Numbered from the stretch's first letter, positions 35,262-43,307 are shown. The stretch is 48,488 nucleotides of DNA from an archaeon (GCA_021851265.1 JAJZIG010000002.1:1-48488); one strand, 5' to 3'. Notes: generated by a model from the letters alone, not told the origin. Translations and numbers: made by a program.

Positions 35262-35858
35262 ATGGAAGACGACGATAAGGATGACTGGAGCGTCCACAGG
35301 AGGCGCAGGGCTCCATTCGGCCCGTGGGGGTTACCTGACATCGACGAGATGATGAAAGAAGTGGAGAGGGCTTTCTCGGTGGAATTCAAGGACCTCGAGA
35401 AAGAGCTCCCAAGGAACCTCGTGAGGGAGTCGAAGATACCCGGAGGGGGAGTAAGGAAGGAGATCGGACCATTTGTCTACGGTTACTCTGTGACTATTGG
35501 GCCAGACGGGAAGCCGGTGGTAAGAGAGTTCGGGAACGTAAGGCGCGAGGAGGGGAAAGCTTGGAAGTCCATCCAGGATAAGCGCGAGCCCCTCGTCGAC
35601 GTCGTCACCTCAAGCAAGGATGTCCGGGTGATAGCGGAGATGCCAGGAGTAAGGAAAGAAGACATCAACGTGACGGTAAACGAGAACACAATGATAATCT
35701 CTGTAGAGCACGAAGACCGGGGGTACTACAAGAAGCTGGACCTCCCTGGAGTGGTCGACCCGAAGCGTGCTATATCTGCTTACAACAACGGGGTCCTTGA
35801 AGTGACTATTCCGTTGAAGACTGCACGGCCCAGTGGGGTCAGGGTCCGAGTCGAATAG
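35262..35858 (+). CDS. Hsp20 small heat-shock protein
   Basis: 198 residues. A long charged N-terminal arm (1-105) is followed by an alpha-crystallin domain (about 110-190) with EPLVDVVTSSKDVRVIAEMPG at its start and AYNNGVLEVTIPLK at its end. The terminal I-x-I is replaced by VRVRVE. ATG 35262 follows AAAGGGA and a TATA-like GGAATAAAT at about 35226-35234; GTG 35220 is less likely. It is an ATP-independent chaperone holding unfolded protein. 2 nt from the end of the convergent CBS gene. Confidence 0.88.
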   Translation: MEDDDKDDWSVHRRRRAPFGPWGLPDIDEMMKEVERAFSVEFKDLEKELPRNLVRESKIPGGGVRKEIGPFVYGYSVTIGPDGKPVVREFGNVRREEGKAWKSIQDKREPLVDVVTSSKDVRVIAEMPGVRKEDINVTVNENTMIISVEHEDRGYYKKLDLPGVVDPKRAISAYNNGVLEVTIPLKTARPSGVRVRVE

Positions 35859-35860
35859 GA

Positions 35861-36328
35861 CTACTGATAAGGTCCGTTTTCCATCTTCCCTTCGCTGAAC
35901 CGCGCCATTGCGTTTAAAGTGGCTTCGCGGTATCCTTGCCTCTCGGCCAGCGACCTGGCGATGTCGCCCGTAGTGATTATCCCCATGAGCGTCCCGACCT
36001 GGTCGACGACAACGAGCCTCCTGACGCGGTACCTGGACATCAGTTCAGCGGCGCCGGTCAAGTAAGCGTCGGGGCCGATGGTGATTAGCGGGGTGGACAT
36101 TATGTCGCGTACGAGTACTTTTTTCGCTTCTATGGACTCGGCGAGCACCTTAGACACTAGGTCTCGCTCCGTCACAATCCCGATGGCTGAACCGCTCTGC
36201 GTGATGACAGCGCAGCTAACTCCCTTCTTTGCCATCGCCTTCGCACAGTCTGCGGCACTGACGTTCAACTCGATTGCCATCACCACCTGCGACATCGCCT
36301 TTGCGACTGTAGGTTCCTCCACGACCAT
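35861..36328 (-). CDS. tandem CBS-domain protein
   Basis: 155 residues comprising two CBS motifs and nothing else. The first runs from about 12 to 70 (GIVTERDLVSKV), the second from about 80 to 140 (GIITTGDIARSL). Such pairs bind adenosyl ligands and regulate partners. ATG 36328 is about 25-30 bp after a TATA-like CGTATATCA; the open frame continues to 36469 but runs through the tRNA-Ala gene and is not real. Partner unknown. Confidence 0.85.
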   Translation of the reverse strand: MVVEEPTVAKAMSQVVMAIELNVSAADCAKAMAKKGVSCAVITQSGSAIGIVTERDLVSKVLAESIEAKKVLVRDIMSTPLITIGPDAYLTGAAELMSRYRVRRLVVVDQVGTLMGIITTGDIARSLAERQGYREATLNAMARFSEGKMENGPYQ

Positions 36329-36372
36329 GTTCTGGCGGCAGGCTTCGGGATGATATACGGGTTGAGAATGCG

Positions 36373-36465
36373 TGGACCGGGGGGGAATTGAACCCCCGAC
36401 CTTGGAGCCCTTTCGGGGTTCTTCCGCGTGCAAGGCGGACGTTCGTACCGCTGAACTACCGGCCC
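36373..36465 (-). tRNA. tRNA-Ala(TGC) with a variable-loop intron
   Basis: Acceptor GGGCCGG/CCGGTCC with the G3-U70 alanine determinant; D-stem GTTC/GAAC; anticodon stem TCCGC/GCGGA with loop CTTGCAC, anticodon at 36430-36432. A 20-nt insert at 36403-36422 separates position 43 from AGGTC (44-48); it folds through CCC/GGG. 93 minus 20 gives 73 nt. The insertion site (43/44) is the same as the third intron of tRNA-Val at 33624. Confidence 0.9.
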
Positions 36466-36586
36466 ACACTCAGCGACGTTCCTTCTGGGCATTTTAAACT
36501 AGGGGAATCGGCCTCCGGGCCGAGGCAGCTTGCTGGGCCCACCAGCACTCGCACGCTTATAGAGGATGTCACATGCCCCGGAGGCT

Positions 36587-36679
36587 GGGCTGGTAGCTCA
36601 GTCCCTTATAGGGGAGCAGCTTGGCTAGAGCACCCGACTGATAATCGGGAGGCCAAGGGTTCGAATCCCTTCCGGCCCA
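36587..36679 (+). tRNA. tRNA-Ile(GAT) with a D-loop intron
   Basis: Acceptor GGGCTGG/CCGGCCC, anticodon stem CCCGA/TCGGG, anticodon GAT at 36640-36642, T-stem AAGGG/CCCTT. The D-arm is GCTCAG, then 18 extra nt (36602-36619), then CTTGGCTAGAGC. Without them the D-loop is standard. The insert can pair TCCC with GGGA. 93 minus 18 gives 75 nt. A TATA-like GCTTATAG lies about 32 nt upstream. Confidence 0.9.
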
Positions 36680-36713
36680 CCTAGGAAACAGCTTATGATT
36701 GACTCACCGATAG

Positions 36714-36968
36714 GCGGAGCTAGATCCCGGCAAGAGGGTGGTCTGGCCAGTCATCAAGGGCGGCCCTAGATTCGTCAGCGATAAGACCGAGTGGAGAGGC
36801 ACGAAGATTGTCTTCGATGTCTCCAGAAGGGGCGCCAAGACCGAGATCAGGTTCACCCACCAGAGCCCAGTCCCAACGCTGCGACGCTGTGACTCCCATG
36901 CCGACGCCTGGGGTTCACCCATCAGAGGCAGCCTGCGTAACCTGGTAACCGCAGGCAAAGGTGATGGG
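36714..36968 (+). pseudogene. C-terminal fragment of an AHSA1/SRPBCC-domain protein
   Basis: From the stop codon at 36711 the frame reads AELDPGKRVVW and continues with a stretch closely like the last 75-80 residues of AHSA1-type SRPBCC proteins (VSDKTEWRGTKIVFDVS, GSLRNLVTAGKG). The N-terminal half that forms the first strands of the ligand-binding fold is missing, and only 34 bp separate it from the end of tRNA-Ile. The frame stays open to 37199, but that part overlaps a likely gene on the other strand. A 5'-truncated relic is the best reading. Confidence 0.7.
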
Positions 36969-37055
36969 GTGGAGCAACCATATCACGGCAACCAGGCGCT
37001 GGGCCTTTTCCTAGGACCTGGCGATGGAGAAGCGCTATGCCGACCTCCAGTCTGC

Positions 37056-37295
37056 CTACCAAGGCCTCTGCTTCGTGACGTACTCGATCCATCTATGCTT
37101 GCACCGCTGGCATTCGTGCTCCTCCTCGTAGGAGTATACCCACACATGGTAGGGCTCCTTCAACTGCACCCCTCTCCCGGTCACCCATCCTCTCTTTGAC
37201 AGTTCGACCTTCTCGGCGGACTTCCTCTTGTTCCATAGCACACGCTTCCGGGATTTCTCGTGGCACTTTGGGCAGGTATGGTAGTACCACCCCAT
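37056..37295 (-). CDS. small two-CxxC zinc-ribbon protein
   Basis: 79 residues from ATG 37295 (TTG 37325 would add ten). An N-terminal CPKC and a C-terminal CQRC enclose a basic middle (KRKSAEKVELSKRGW) and the WVYSYEEEHE strand. A single zinc ribbon with its knuckles 50 residues apart is the likely fold, compatible with nucleic-acid or protein binding. No known family recognised. AGGA lies 4 nt before the start codon. Confidence 0.6.
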   Translation of the reverse strand: MGWYYHTCPKCHEKSRKRVLWNKRKSAEKVELSKRGWVTGRGVQLKEPYHVWVYSYEEEHECQRCKHRWIEYVTKQRPW

Positions 37296-37507
37296 GGTCC
37301 TGATGCCGACCGCCGCGCCCTTCAATCTTCCGCTGGGTTGGAAGCGCGCGAGCCAGCCTTTGCCCCCGGCGGTAGTCGTTGCTAGGCGCGTTCTATCAGA
37401 TAATGGACCGGTTCATACTCATAGCACGGAGTCGTCGCTATAGTGTATGATTACCCATTGGACTCATTCGAGAACCATTTTAGCTCGCTCCGACGCTTTT
37501 CGGGCCG

Positions 37508-37819
37508 ATGCAAGTACAAGAAACATCAAATCTCGGAGAGGTGTCCTCCAAGGACGCCCTGGCCGACCGGAGCCTCTGCGCCCTGCTCGCGCTTGTAGGT
37601 TCGAAACGGATGGGCACCAGCGTCCTTCGCAGGCGTACCAAGCTGTCTCACGCGGCCTTCGACAGCCTCCTCGGCTGGCTTCAGCGGGAGTACCTCGTCG
37701 ACGTCGTGTCCACCATGACAGGTCTCGGAGTCGAAGAAGAGGTGGCCCTGACCGAGCGTGGCGAGGCGCTGCTCGTGACAATGCTGGAGACGACCTGCGA
37801 GCTTCCAGAATTTCGCTGA
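37508..37819 (+). CDS. small winged-helix protein
   Basis: 103 residues. DRSLCALLALVGSKRMGTSV and KLSHAAFDSLLGWLQREYLV fit a winged-helix DNA-binding domain, with ERGEALLVTML as the last helix. No effector domain. A TATA-like CATTTTAGC lies about 30 bp before the ATG. Convergent with phoU, 15 nt apart. Targets unknown. Confidence 0.65.
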   Translation: MQVQETSNLGEVSSKDALADRSLCALLALVGSKRMGTSVLRRRTKLSHAAFDSLLGWLQREYLVDVVSTMTGLGVEEEVALTERGEALLVTMLETTCELPEFR

Positions 37820-37834
37820 GGCCTACCCGACCCC

Positions 37835-38872
37835 TCAGACCACTTGGGGCTCCGCGACGGTGAGGTCTATGGCGATTTCGGCGATGTCCGACCCGTACTC
37901 CGCCGTCCTCCTAATACTCTCGAGCATTAGTTTCGCAGAGGCGACCTGGGCTCCGCTCATCTTCGGCGCTAGCACTTCGCCGCTGACTTTCCCCTCCATC
38001 TGCAGGACCTCCTTCGACTTTGCTATGGCTTCCTCTGCCATCTTGCCGTCGAGTCGGAGCAATGAAGCGATAGAGCTGTCGAACACTTTCTTGGAAAGCG
38101 CGGTCATTTCATGGATCTTCTTGACGGCCTGCTCCGAAAGATTGCCGAGGTTTTCTGCTTCGGTGGCTATGCTCGCCGCGTGGTCGGCTACTCTCTCTAC
38201 GTTCTTGACTACGAGCCTGTAACCTAGACAGTCTCTCGTCGACGCTAGGCCTATCTCCTGGATCACCGACCTATCCCTCACCGCTATGTTGAGCTGCCTA
38301 AGGAGGAAGTGGTAGAACCTGTCGACTTCGTCGTCGCGTTCTACGACTTCTCCTGACATTCCCGTGTTCTCTCCTTGAAGGACACTGACCGCATCGGTTA
38401 GCATACCTCCAGCGATGATGGCCATGCGTTCCAAGGCCTTCTTCAGCGGAAGGTCGATGTAGCCGGACAGGCACTGCGTGAGTATGCCTCCCGACGACTC
38501 TTCGATTATCTCTACGCCTACCAGTTTACGCCTGATGCCTTCTCGGATGAACCCTCTGAGTCCAGGATCAGATTTGCCAATAGCGACCCTAATGATGTCG
38601 TACCCAGCCAGATAATAGGAGATGAAATGCCTCAGCAAGAAGTCTCTGTCGAGACCTTGTGCAGTTTCAAGGGTGGCCTCTGATTTGGAGGATGTCCGTA
38701 TGTCTCTCCTAGGGACTATCAGTAGCGAAGAGTCGGGCTGCACGAGCACGGCTACGGGGTCCTTTGCCCTCAACCCTACATCAGTTACCCAGCTCTTCGG
38801 AAGAGAAACCACGAAGCTGTCTCCTCCCGTCTTCTGCACCCTCCTGAAATCTTGCCTTCTGGATTCGGCCAT
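37835..38872 (-). CDS. phoU: PhoU-type phosphate regulator with N-terminal AbrB domain
   Basis: 345 residues. An AbrB/SpoVT-like DNA-binding domain is at 1-50 (VQKTGGDSFVVSLPKSWVTD), followed by two PhoU three-helix repeats with the acidic metal motifs (ERDDEVDRFYHFL; VADHAASIATEAE). Archaeal members of this type control phosphate uptake genes. ATG 38872 is about 30 bp from a TATA-like AAGTATATACTGG. No pst genes lie in the window. A second, broken PhoU copy lies divergently upstream. Confidence 0.88.
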   Translation of the reverse strand: MAESRRQDFRRVQKTGGDSFVVSLPKSWVTDVGLRAKDPVAVLVQPDSSLLIVPRRDIRTSSKSEATLETAQGLDRDFLLRHFISYYLAGYDIIRVAIGKSDPGLRGFIREGIRRKLVGVEIIEESSGGILTQCLSGYIDLPLKKALERMAIIAGGMLTDAVSVLQGENTGMSGEVVERDDEVDRFYHFLLRQLNIAVRDRSVIQEIGLASTRDCLGYRLVVKNVERVADHAASIATEAENLGNLSEQAVKKIHEMTALSKKVFDSSIASLLRLDGKMAEEAIAKSKEVLQMEGKVSGEVLAPKMSGAQVASAKLMLESIRRTAEYGSDIAEIAIDLTVAEPQVV

Positions 38873-38954
38873 CAAGTCGCCCCGAATGTTGGGGAATAGC
38901 CAGTATATACTTCTTGCCCGGACGACAATTGGTCATTGGGATAGACTCCAGAGG

Positions 38955-39275
38955 CGCGACCTAGCCCGGCGGAACAGAGGCAAGGGAGTCATGGCTCGGT
39001 CGTCGCGACGGCCCGGAAGATACAGGAAATGATCTGGATGAGCGTGGGCGAATTCGCCCGAAGAGGTGCTGGGCTCGCGAGGAAGATTCCGTCCTTGGAC
39101 GACGCCATCGCCTCCAGCTACAGAGAACGTCAAGGAGCCCTTTCAGGGAAAGGACGACCCAAAGTGCGTGTTTTCCTCCATGCTGATGCTCAGGCGCCTC
39201 GAGCGCATCGCAGACCATGCGACCTACATCGGGGATGTGGTCGAGCGTGTAGCCACCGGGTGGCTATCACCATGA
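38955..39275 (+). pseudogene. frameshifted PhoU-domain relic
   Basis: Two frames each carry half of a PhoU repeat. Up to about 39125 one frame reads SVVATARKIQEMIWMSVGEF and ARKIPSLDDAIASSYRE. From there another frame reads ENVKEPFQGKDDPKCVF then LRRLERIADHATYIGDVVE, ending in TGA 39273-39275. ERIADHATYIGD is a clear PhoU signature. The reading frame changes near 39125. It points away from phoU and shares a symmetric TATATA element with it at about 38905. The preceding repeat is missing. Confidence 0.75.
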
Positions 39276-40079
39276 CCTGTGAGGATCGTACCTCAGAGTC
39301 ATCACCTTCGTGACTTCCTTCCCAGCTGTTATGGATACCTTCTCCCCCATGGAGACCTTGATTCCTGCTCGGCTGTCTGCGACCCCGAAGAGCCTGGCGT
39401 CCGCCTCTCTGAACAGAGAGATCTCTATCTTGCTCCCCCAGGGGACCGTGTATCTCAGCGGGTGAATCTCGGCACCGAGCCTTTCGGTGTAGGTGGGGGT
39501 TATGTGGCATATGCCCACTTCGTCCCTCCCGACGTGGGCGAATGCGGATGGCTCGACCATGTTCCCTCTAATCCTATCGACGTAGGAGTAGTAGCCAGTG
39601 GAGCCCGCTCGCGTGGCAACCACTACCCCATCCGCTATGGCCGCCTCTTCGAACCTAGCGCCTTTCCCAGAGACGCTCAACTTGTAGCGGAGACAGCTCC
39701 CTTCGTCTCCCCTCTGAAGGTAGACGTCCGTGAACACTTCCCCGAGCACTTTTGCCTCCTTAGTGACCCTCAGCCGTCGGTGCGCATCTACCGCATATTC
39801 TCCGGACCTGATCTTTGCCAACGCCTCAGGGAGTTCGTCAAAGGTGGTTTGCGCAAGGTGGGCTTTTGATCCGGCGGCCCCCTTCGACCGTACGCCTACG
39901 AAGAGCAGTGGGAGCTTCTCGGTCCGCCCGTATCTGCCGAACCGCCCATCCCCGCCTACGACGATGCCGAAGTCCGCTCCGGCCCTTCCCACTTCGATGC
40001 CGGCCTTCAGAACAATCCTGCTCAACTGCGCCGGAGCGACCTTGGGAGCGTCACCGTCCAGCAGGAGGACCGCCTTCAC
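39267..40079 (-). CDS. NAD kinase-like protein with altered GGDG motif
   Basis: 270 residues. The kinase fold is indicated by VVGGDGRFGRYGR (41-50) and the second conserved block TRAGSTGYYSYVDRI (in NAD kinases T-x-x-GSTAY). The usual GGDGT has Arg for Thr. It most likely phosphorylates NAD, but a related sugar or lipid substrate is possible. ATG 40079 overlaps the DUF72 stop by 4 nt. It is last of an operon-like run DUF72-NADK. Its 3' end overlaps the PhoU relic by 9 nt. Confidence 0.7.
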   Translation of the reverse strand: MKAVLLLDGDAPKVAPAQLSRIVLKAGIEVGRAGADFGIVVGGDGRFGRYGRTEKLPLLFVGVRSKGAAGSKAHLAQTTFDELPEALAKIRSGEYAVDAHRRLRVTKEAKVLGEVFTDVYLQRGDEGSCLRYKLSVSGKGARFEEAAIADGVVVATRAGSTGYYSYVDRIRGNMVEPSAFAHVGRDEVGICHITPTYTERLGAEIHPLRYTVPWGSKIEISLFREADARLFGVADSRAGIKVSMGEKVSITAGKEVTKVMTLRYDPHRSW

Positions 40080-40936
40080 CTGTCGCTCCCAGCTCCGACA
40101 AACTCGAGGATGCTCCCCTCTCCTGTGTCCCTCCTGCCCGTGGCGATGAACTTGGTCGCTTTCGCTCTAGCTTCGTTCTGGAGTGGTGTCGACACACCTA
40201 GTTTCTCCATCATCTTGAGCGAGTTTTCAACCGCGAACCCCCTGAAGTGGTTGTTGAAGTAGCCGAACGTTTTCTTCACCCTGGACGTGACATCCCTCAC
40301 CTTCGGAACCCATCCGTCGAGCTCGCCGTCGGTGTACCTGTAGTTGTACCATGGCCTGCCACCCCTCCCGTGCCATCTTACGAAGGCGAAGTCCGCAGTC
40401 ACGATAGTATCCGGAGGGAGTAAGGGCTCATCGACGATTACGTTGGCCAAGTTCCTGCTACTGAGGTACGACCAGACCTCTTCTCTCAGCCACGAGGGGT
40501 GCCTGAACTCGACCGCGAACGACAGGTCATCAGGCGCCCTGTCAAAGAAGCCTTTCAGCTTCTGAAAGTCATCTTGGAAGGAATAACTCGGAGAGAGTTG
40601 TACCAGGACCGGTCCCAGCTTCCCAGCTGCTATGAGTGGCTTCAGAAGGCCCAAGAACCTGACCGTGTCCGCTTCGACTCCCTGCGACAGGTCCAGCCTC
40701 TTGTCGTGGGTAATCAACCTGGGGAGCTTCACAGAGAAGATGAAGTTCTCGGGCGTATATCTCGCCCAGCCGAGCACCATCCCTTTCGAGGGATACGCGT
40801 AGAACGTCGAGTCAATTTCCACAGTCGCGTAGAGCTTGGAGTAGTATGATAGTTTGTTAATCGAGGAGCTCGGGTAGAATACGCCATTCCACTCGTTGTA
40901 CGACCAGCCTGACGTGCCGAGGAGAAGGTCGGTCAA
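40076..40936 (-). CDS. DUF72 (YecE-like) protein
   Basis: 286 residues, TIM-barrel-like. GTSGWSYNEWNGVFYP at the N-terminus, EIDSTFYAYP, then FAVEFRHPSWL and VRWHGRGG near the C-terminus are the standard DUF72 blocks. The biochemical activity is unknown; a nuclease or sugar-metabolism role has been proposed for the family. The TTG start at 40936 is about 30 bp from TATA-like CTTAAATC, fitting a near-leaderless transcript. It overlaps the NAD kinase-like gene by 4 nt. Confidence 0.88.
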   Translation of the reverse strand: MTDLLLGTSGWSYNEWNGVFYPSSSINKLSYYSKLYATVEIDSTFYAYPSKGMVLGWARYTPENFIFSVKLPRLITHDKRLDLSQGVEADTVRFLGLLKPLIAAGKLGPVLVQLSPSYSFQDDFQKLKGFFDRAPDDLSFAVEFRHPSWLREEVWSYLSSRNLANVIVDEPLLPPDTIVTADFAFVRWHGRGGRPWYNYRYTDGELDGWVPKVRDVTSRVKKTFGYFNNHFRGFAVENSLKMMEKLGVSTPLQNEARAKATKFIATGRRDTGEGSILEFVGAGSDR

Positions 40937-40984
40937 CCGGTCGGGCTGCGGGGCTGCTCTTGATTTAAGTCTGGGGCATCGTCC

Positions 40985-41731
40985 TTAGAGGATGGGCATC
41001 CAACCTGGTCTCGCCGACCACGTGGCCACCGCGTCGTGGGAGTGTATCGACTCGAAGCACCTTCCGCCTATGAACAGGGCATTCGGGAACCTGCTGACGC
41101 ACTCCCTAACGATGTCCTCCGCGAACCTCGGGTTAGATTGAGCCTCGAGGATCTTTTTCGCTTCATCCAGCCTCTTCATGTGTTCGATGGGAAATGCCGA
41201 GAAGCACTCTGTGATTCTTCCAATGACGGCGATAGAATTGAGGGGCTTGTTGCTCTTCAGGTACACCGTCAGTTGCGCTCTCTGCATGTGCCCCACGCCG
41301 ATCATCTTCTTTGAGCATGGGCATGCCGTCATCCCGTCTACCACGTACCGGTATGTGACCAAGCCTCGCTCCGTTGCCCTCATGGTGACCTTCGCGAACT
41401 GATCCTCGTAGGGGAGTTCGAAGTCCGCGGTGACGCTAGACCCCGGCTGTGTCTGATTCACCTCTTTGCAAATCCACCGCAGCCACTGCTCCACCCCCTT
41501 CGGTTTCCTGCTGTTGGCCGCCTTCACCATCCGGCTCATGTGAACCCCCCTATGGAGCCCTGTGGAGGTCTGGATGGAGAGTCCGATTGGCATGGTCATG
41601 CTACCCGAGCTGCTGATCACTCGGAGATTAGCGATGCCAGCGTCCACAGGCAACTGGGAGACCTCAGCCTGTACGTCGGCCGTCGCATCGATGAAGTCCA
41701 GGGCGTCGGCTGTTCGTTCATGCCGCTTCAA
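40985..41731 (-). CDS. mptA: GTP cyclohydrolase, MptA/FolE2 family
   Basis: 248 residues. The FolE2 fold is marked by GLHRGVHMSRM, VTADFELPYEDQFAKVTMRA, the metal-binding cysteine region TACPCSKKMIGVGHMQRA, and IEHMKRLDEA. It opens GTP to a dihydroneopterin-type product, the first step for tetrahydromethanopterin or 7-deazaguanine (archaeosine). The TTG start at 41731 begins directly after the QueC gene on this strand. The nearby QueC and QueD-like genes favour archaeosine, without excluding pterin cofactor synthesis. Confidence 0.9.
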   Translation of the reverse strand: MKRHERTADALDFIDATADVQAEVSQLPVDAGIANLRVISSSGSMTMPIGLSIQTSTGLHRGVHMSRMVKAANSRKPKGVEQWLRWICKEVNQTQPGSSVTADFELPYEDQFAKVTMRATERGLVTYRYVVDGMTACPCSKKMIGVGHMQRAQLTVYLKSNKPLNSIAVIGRITECFSAFPIEHMKRLDEAKKILEAQSNPRFAEDIVRECVSRFPNALFIGGRCFESIHSHDAVATWSARPGWMPIL

Positions 41732-41757
41732 GGAGTTCCGAAACCCTTCGGCACTCC

Positions 41758-42390
41758 TTAAGTAACTTTTCCTAGGTCAGGCGCGAGAGGGTCTTCCACC
41801 CCTGCCTTCCTGAACGACGCGCTCCTCGCGAGGCATCCGGTGCATTCCCAGCAGTGCTCCCTCCCGCTCCGGTGGCAGCTCCATGTGAGCCTGAGCGGCA
41901 CACCTATCGAGCTTGCTAGCCTGACCACCTGGTGCTTTCGCATGCGCCCCAGCGGACGGAGGATTCTGAGCCTCCTGCTCCTTAGAATTGGGGATCCAGC
42001 GCGGAACGCCTTCTCCAAGTTAGCGAAGAACGTCGGGCTAACATCAGCGAAGACGGGCGTGTCGTCCCTGTTGTGTCCTCCCACTAGCGCCGATGCCTTG
42101 GTTTCTTCGGCATAGGACGCGGCGAAGGAGTAGAACACACTGTTCCTGAGCGGAATGTATGTCGGCGGAAGGCCGCCAAAATTGATGCCGGGGATGTCAG
42201 CGGCCTCTCTGAGGTCGGGAAGCCTCACGAACCTGTGTTCTATCACGCCGATTTTGGCCGCCATTTCCCTGGCAGACTGGATCTCACTGTCAGCTATCCC
42301 GCGATATTCGAAGGTGAGAGCCCTTGCGCTGTATGTCTCCTTGGCCAGCAGGAGCGCGGTGGCGGAGTCTATTCCGCCCGAGAGGAGCAC
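41758..42390 (-). CDS. queC: 7-cyano-7-deazaguanine synthase-like PP-loop enzyme
   Basis: 210 residues. PP-loop SGGIDS at 4-9 binds ATP. The C-terminus has a zinc site with four cysteines in LTWSCHRSGREHCWECTGCL. GGHNRDD and FANLEKAF follow QueC order. It converts 7-carboxy-7-deazaguanine to preQ0, precursor of archaeosine. GTG 42390 overlaps the stop of the upstream gene by 1 nt. It also leaves almost no first strand before the P-loop, and no better start exists in frame, so a non-standard start upstream is possible. Confidence 0.82.
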   Translation of the reverse strand: MLLSGGIDSATALLLAKETYSARALTFEYRGIADSEIQSAREMAAKIGVIEHRFVRLPDLREAADIPGINFGGLPPTYIPLRNSVFYSFAASYAEETKASALVGGHNRDDTPVFADVSPTFFANLEKAFRAGSPILRSRRLRILRPLGRMRKHQVVRLASSIGVPLRLTWSCHRSGREHCWECTGCLARSASFRKAGVEDPLAPDLGKVT

Positions 42391-43250
42391 TATGGCTTCT
42401 TTCGTGCCGATCGCGCACCGTCCTGGTGAATCTTCGCCAGGATGTGACTTCCCTTGTTCAGCCCCTCGTACACGTAAACGCCCACGGAGGTCACGTTCTT
42501 TGGCATGTTGGGTGTAATCCTAGACAGCACCTCCCTCGCCAGGTTCTCGACGGTTGCTTCTCCATCCAGCAGCACAGTGGTGTCCTTCGGGGCCTTGATG
42601 GCGAACTCTCCGTGGACTGTGTCGAACTTCATTGACACGCTCTTCCTGTCTATGGATGTCACATACTTGCCGCGAATGAACAGCTTGTGGTCGAGGCCCC
42701 TGATGGCTTCCCTGACAATCTGCTTCGCGACGCCGAAGTCAACAACCATCCCTTCGACAGGTCTACCCGCCACCTCCACCAGAACGCTGGAGGTATGCCC
42801 ATGCATCACGGAACACTTCTCGGTCTTCGGAAGAATGTGGGCATAGTCGAAGTTGAAGGACGGGTCGTCCAAGAAGATAGTCTGTACTCTCTCTTCTTCG
42901 TTCAAACCAAGCACTCTTATGCCGTGGTCGGACCTGTCGCTTCTCAGCGAGTCCCTCCTGACTACGAGGCAGCTCTTCCCCTTGAGGAGGACCTGTTCCT
43001 TCTCGCTCAACTCACGTTCGACGAACATCCAGATGCCGTTGACCTGGAAGTCCGCCCTGAGGCCCCCAGTGCCAGGAACCGCGACACTTTCCTTGAACCC
43101 GATGCCCAGCGAGCCAAGGAGGTCGGCGACTAACTGGTGGGTGCTCGTCTTTCTCTGGGTGCCTCCTGTCCTGTAGCTCCTCTCATAGGCGCCGGCATCA
43201 AGCTTCTTCAGCCTCGGTGCCAGCTTGGACAGAATCTGCTCGGTCGACAA
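42390..43250 (-). CDS. QueD/PTPS-like 6-carboxytetrahydropterin synthase with extra N-terminal domain
   Basis: 286 residues. The C-terminal half (about 130-260) is a 6-pyruvoyl-tetrahydropterin synthase fold: zinc His138 (DYAHIL), His150 and His152 (MHGHTS), catalytic Cys146 (EKCSV) and LDHKLF. Residues 1-125 form an additional domain not part of QueD, with strand-rich blocks ADFQVNGIWMFVERE and KSCLVVRRDSLR. It should make 6-carboxy-5,6,7,8-tetrahydropterin for preQ0. TTG 43250 follows a TATA-like TATAAACC. First gene of QueD-QueC-MptA. Confidence 0.8.
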   Translation of the reverse strand: MSTEQILSKLAPRLKKLDAGAYERSYRTGGTQRKTSTHQLVADLLGSLGIGFKESVAVPGTGGLRADFQVNGIWMFVERELSEKEQVLLKGKSCLVVRRDSLRSDRSDHGIRVLGLNEEERVQTIFLDDPSFNFDYAHILPKTEKCSVMHGHTSSVLVEVAGRPVEGMVVDFGVAKQIVREAIRGLDHKLFIRGKYVTSIDRKSVSMKFDTVHGEFAIKAPKDTTVLLDGEATVENLAREVLSRITPNMPKNVTSVGVYVYEGLNKGSHILAKIHQDGARSARKKP

Positions 43251-43307
43251 CCTTGGGACGGATAAAGTGCTTGGTTTATACCATTTCCGTTCAAGGGGGC
43301 GGGTAGT

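Noticed and set aside
36329-36469. N-terminal extension of the CBS-domain ORF
   Set aside because: It is the antisense-free reading of the tRNA-Ala(TGC) gene on the same strand. The protein starts at ATG 36328 after its own TATA-like box.
37449-37863. Arg-rich ORF overlapping the winged-helix gene
   Set aside because: A shifted frame of the 37508 gene with biased composition and no motif.
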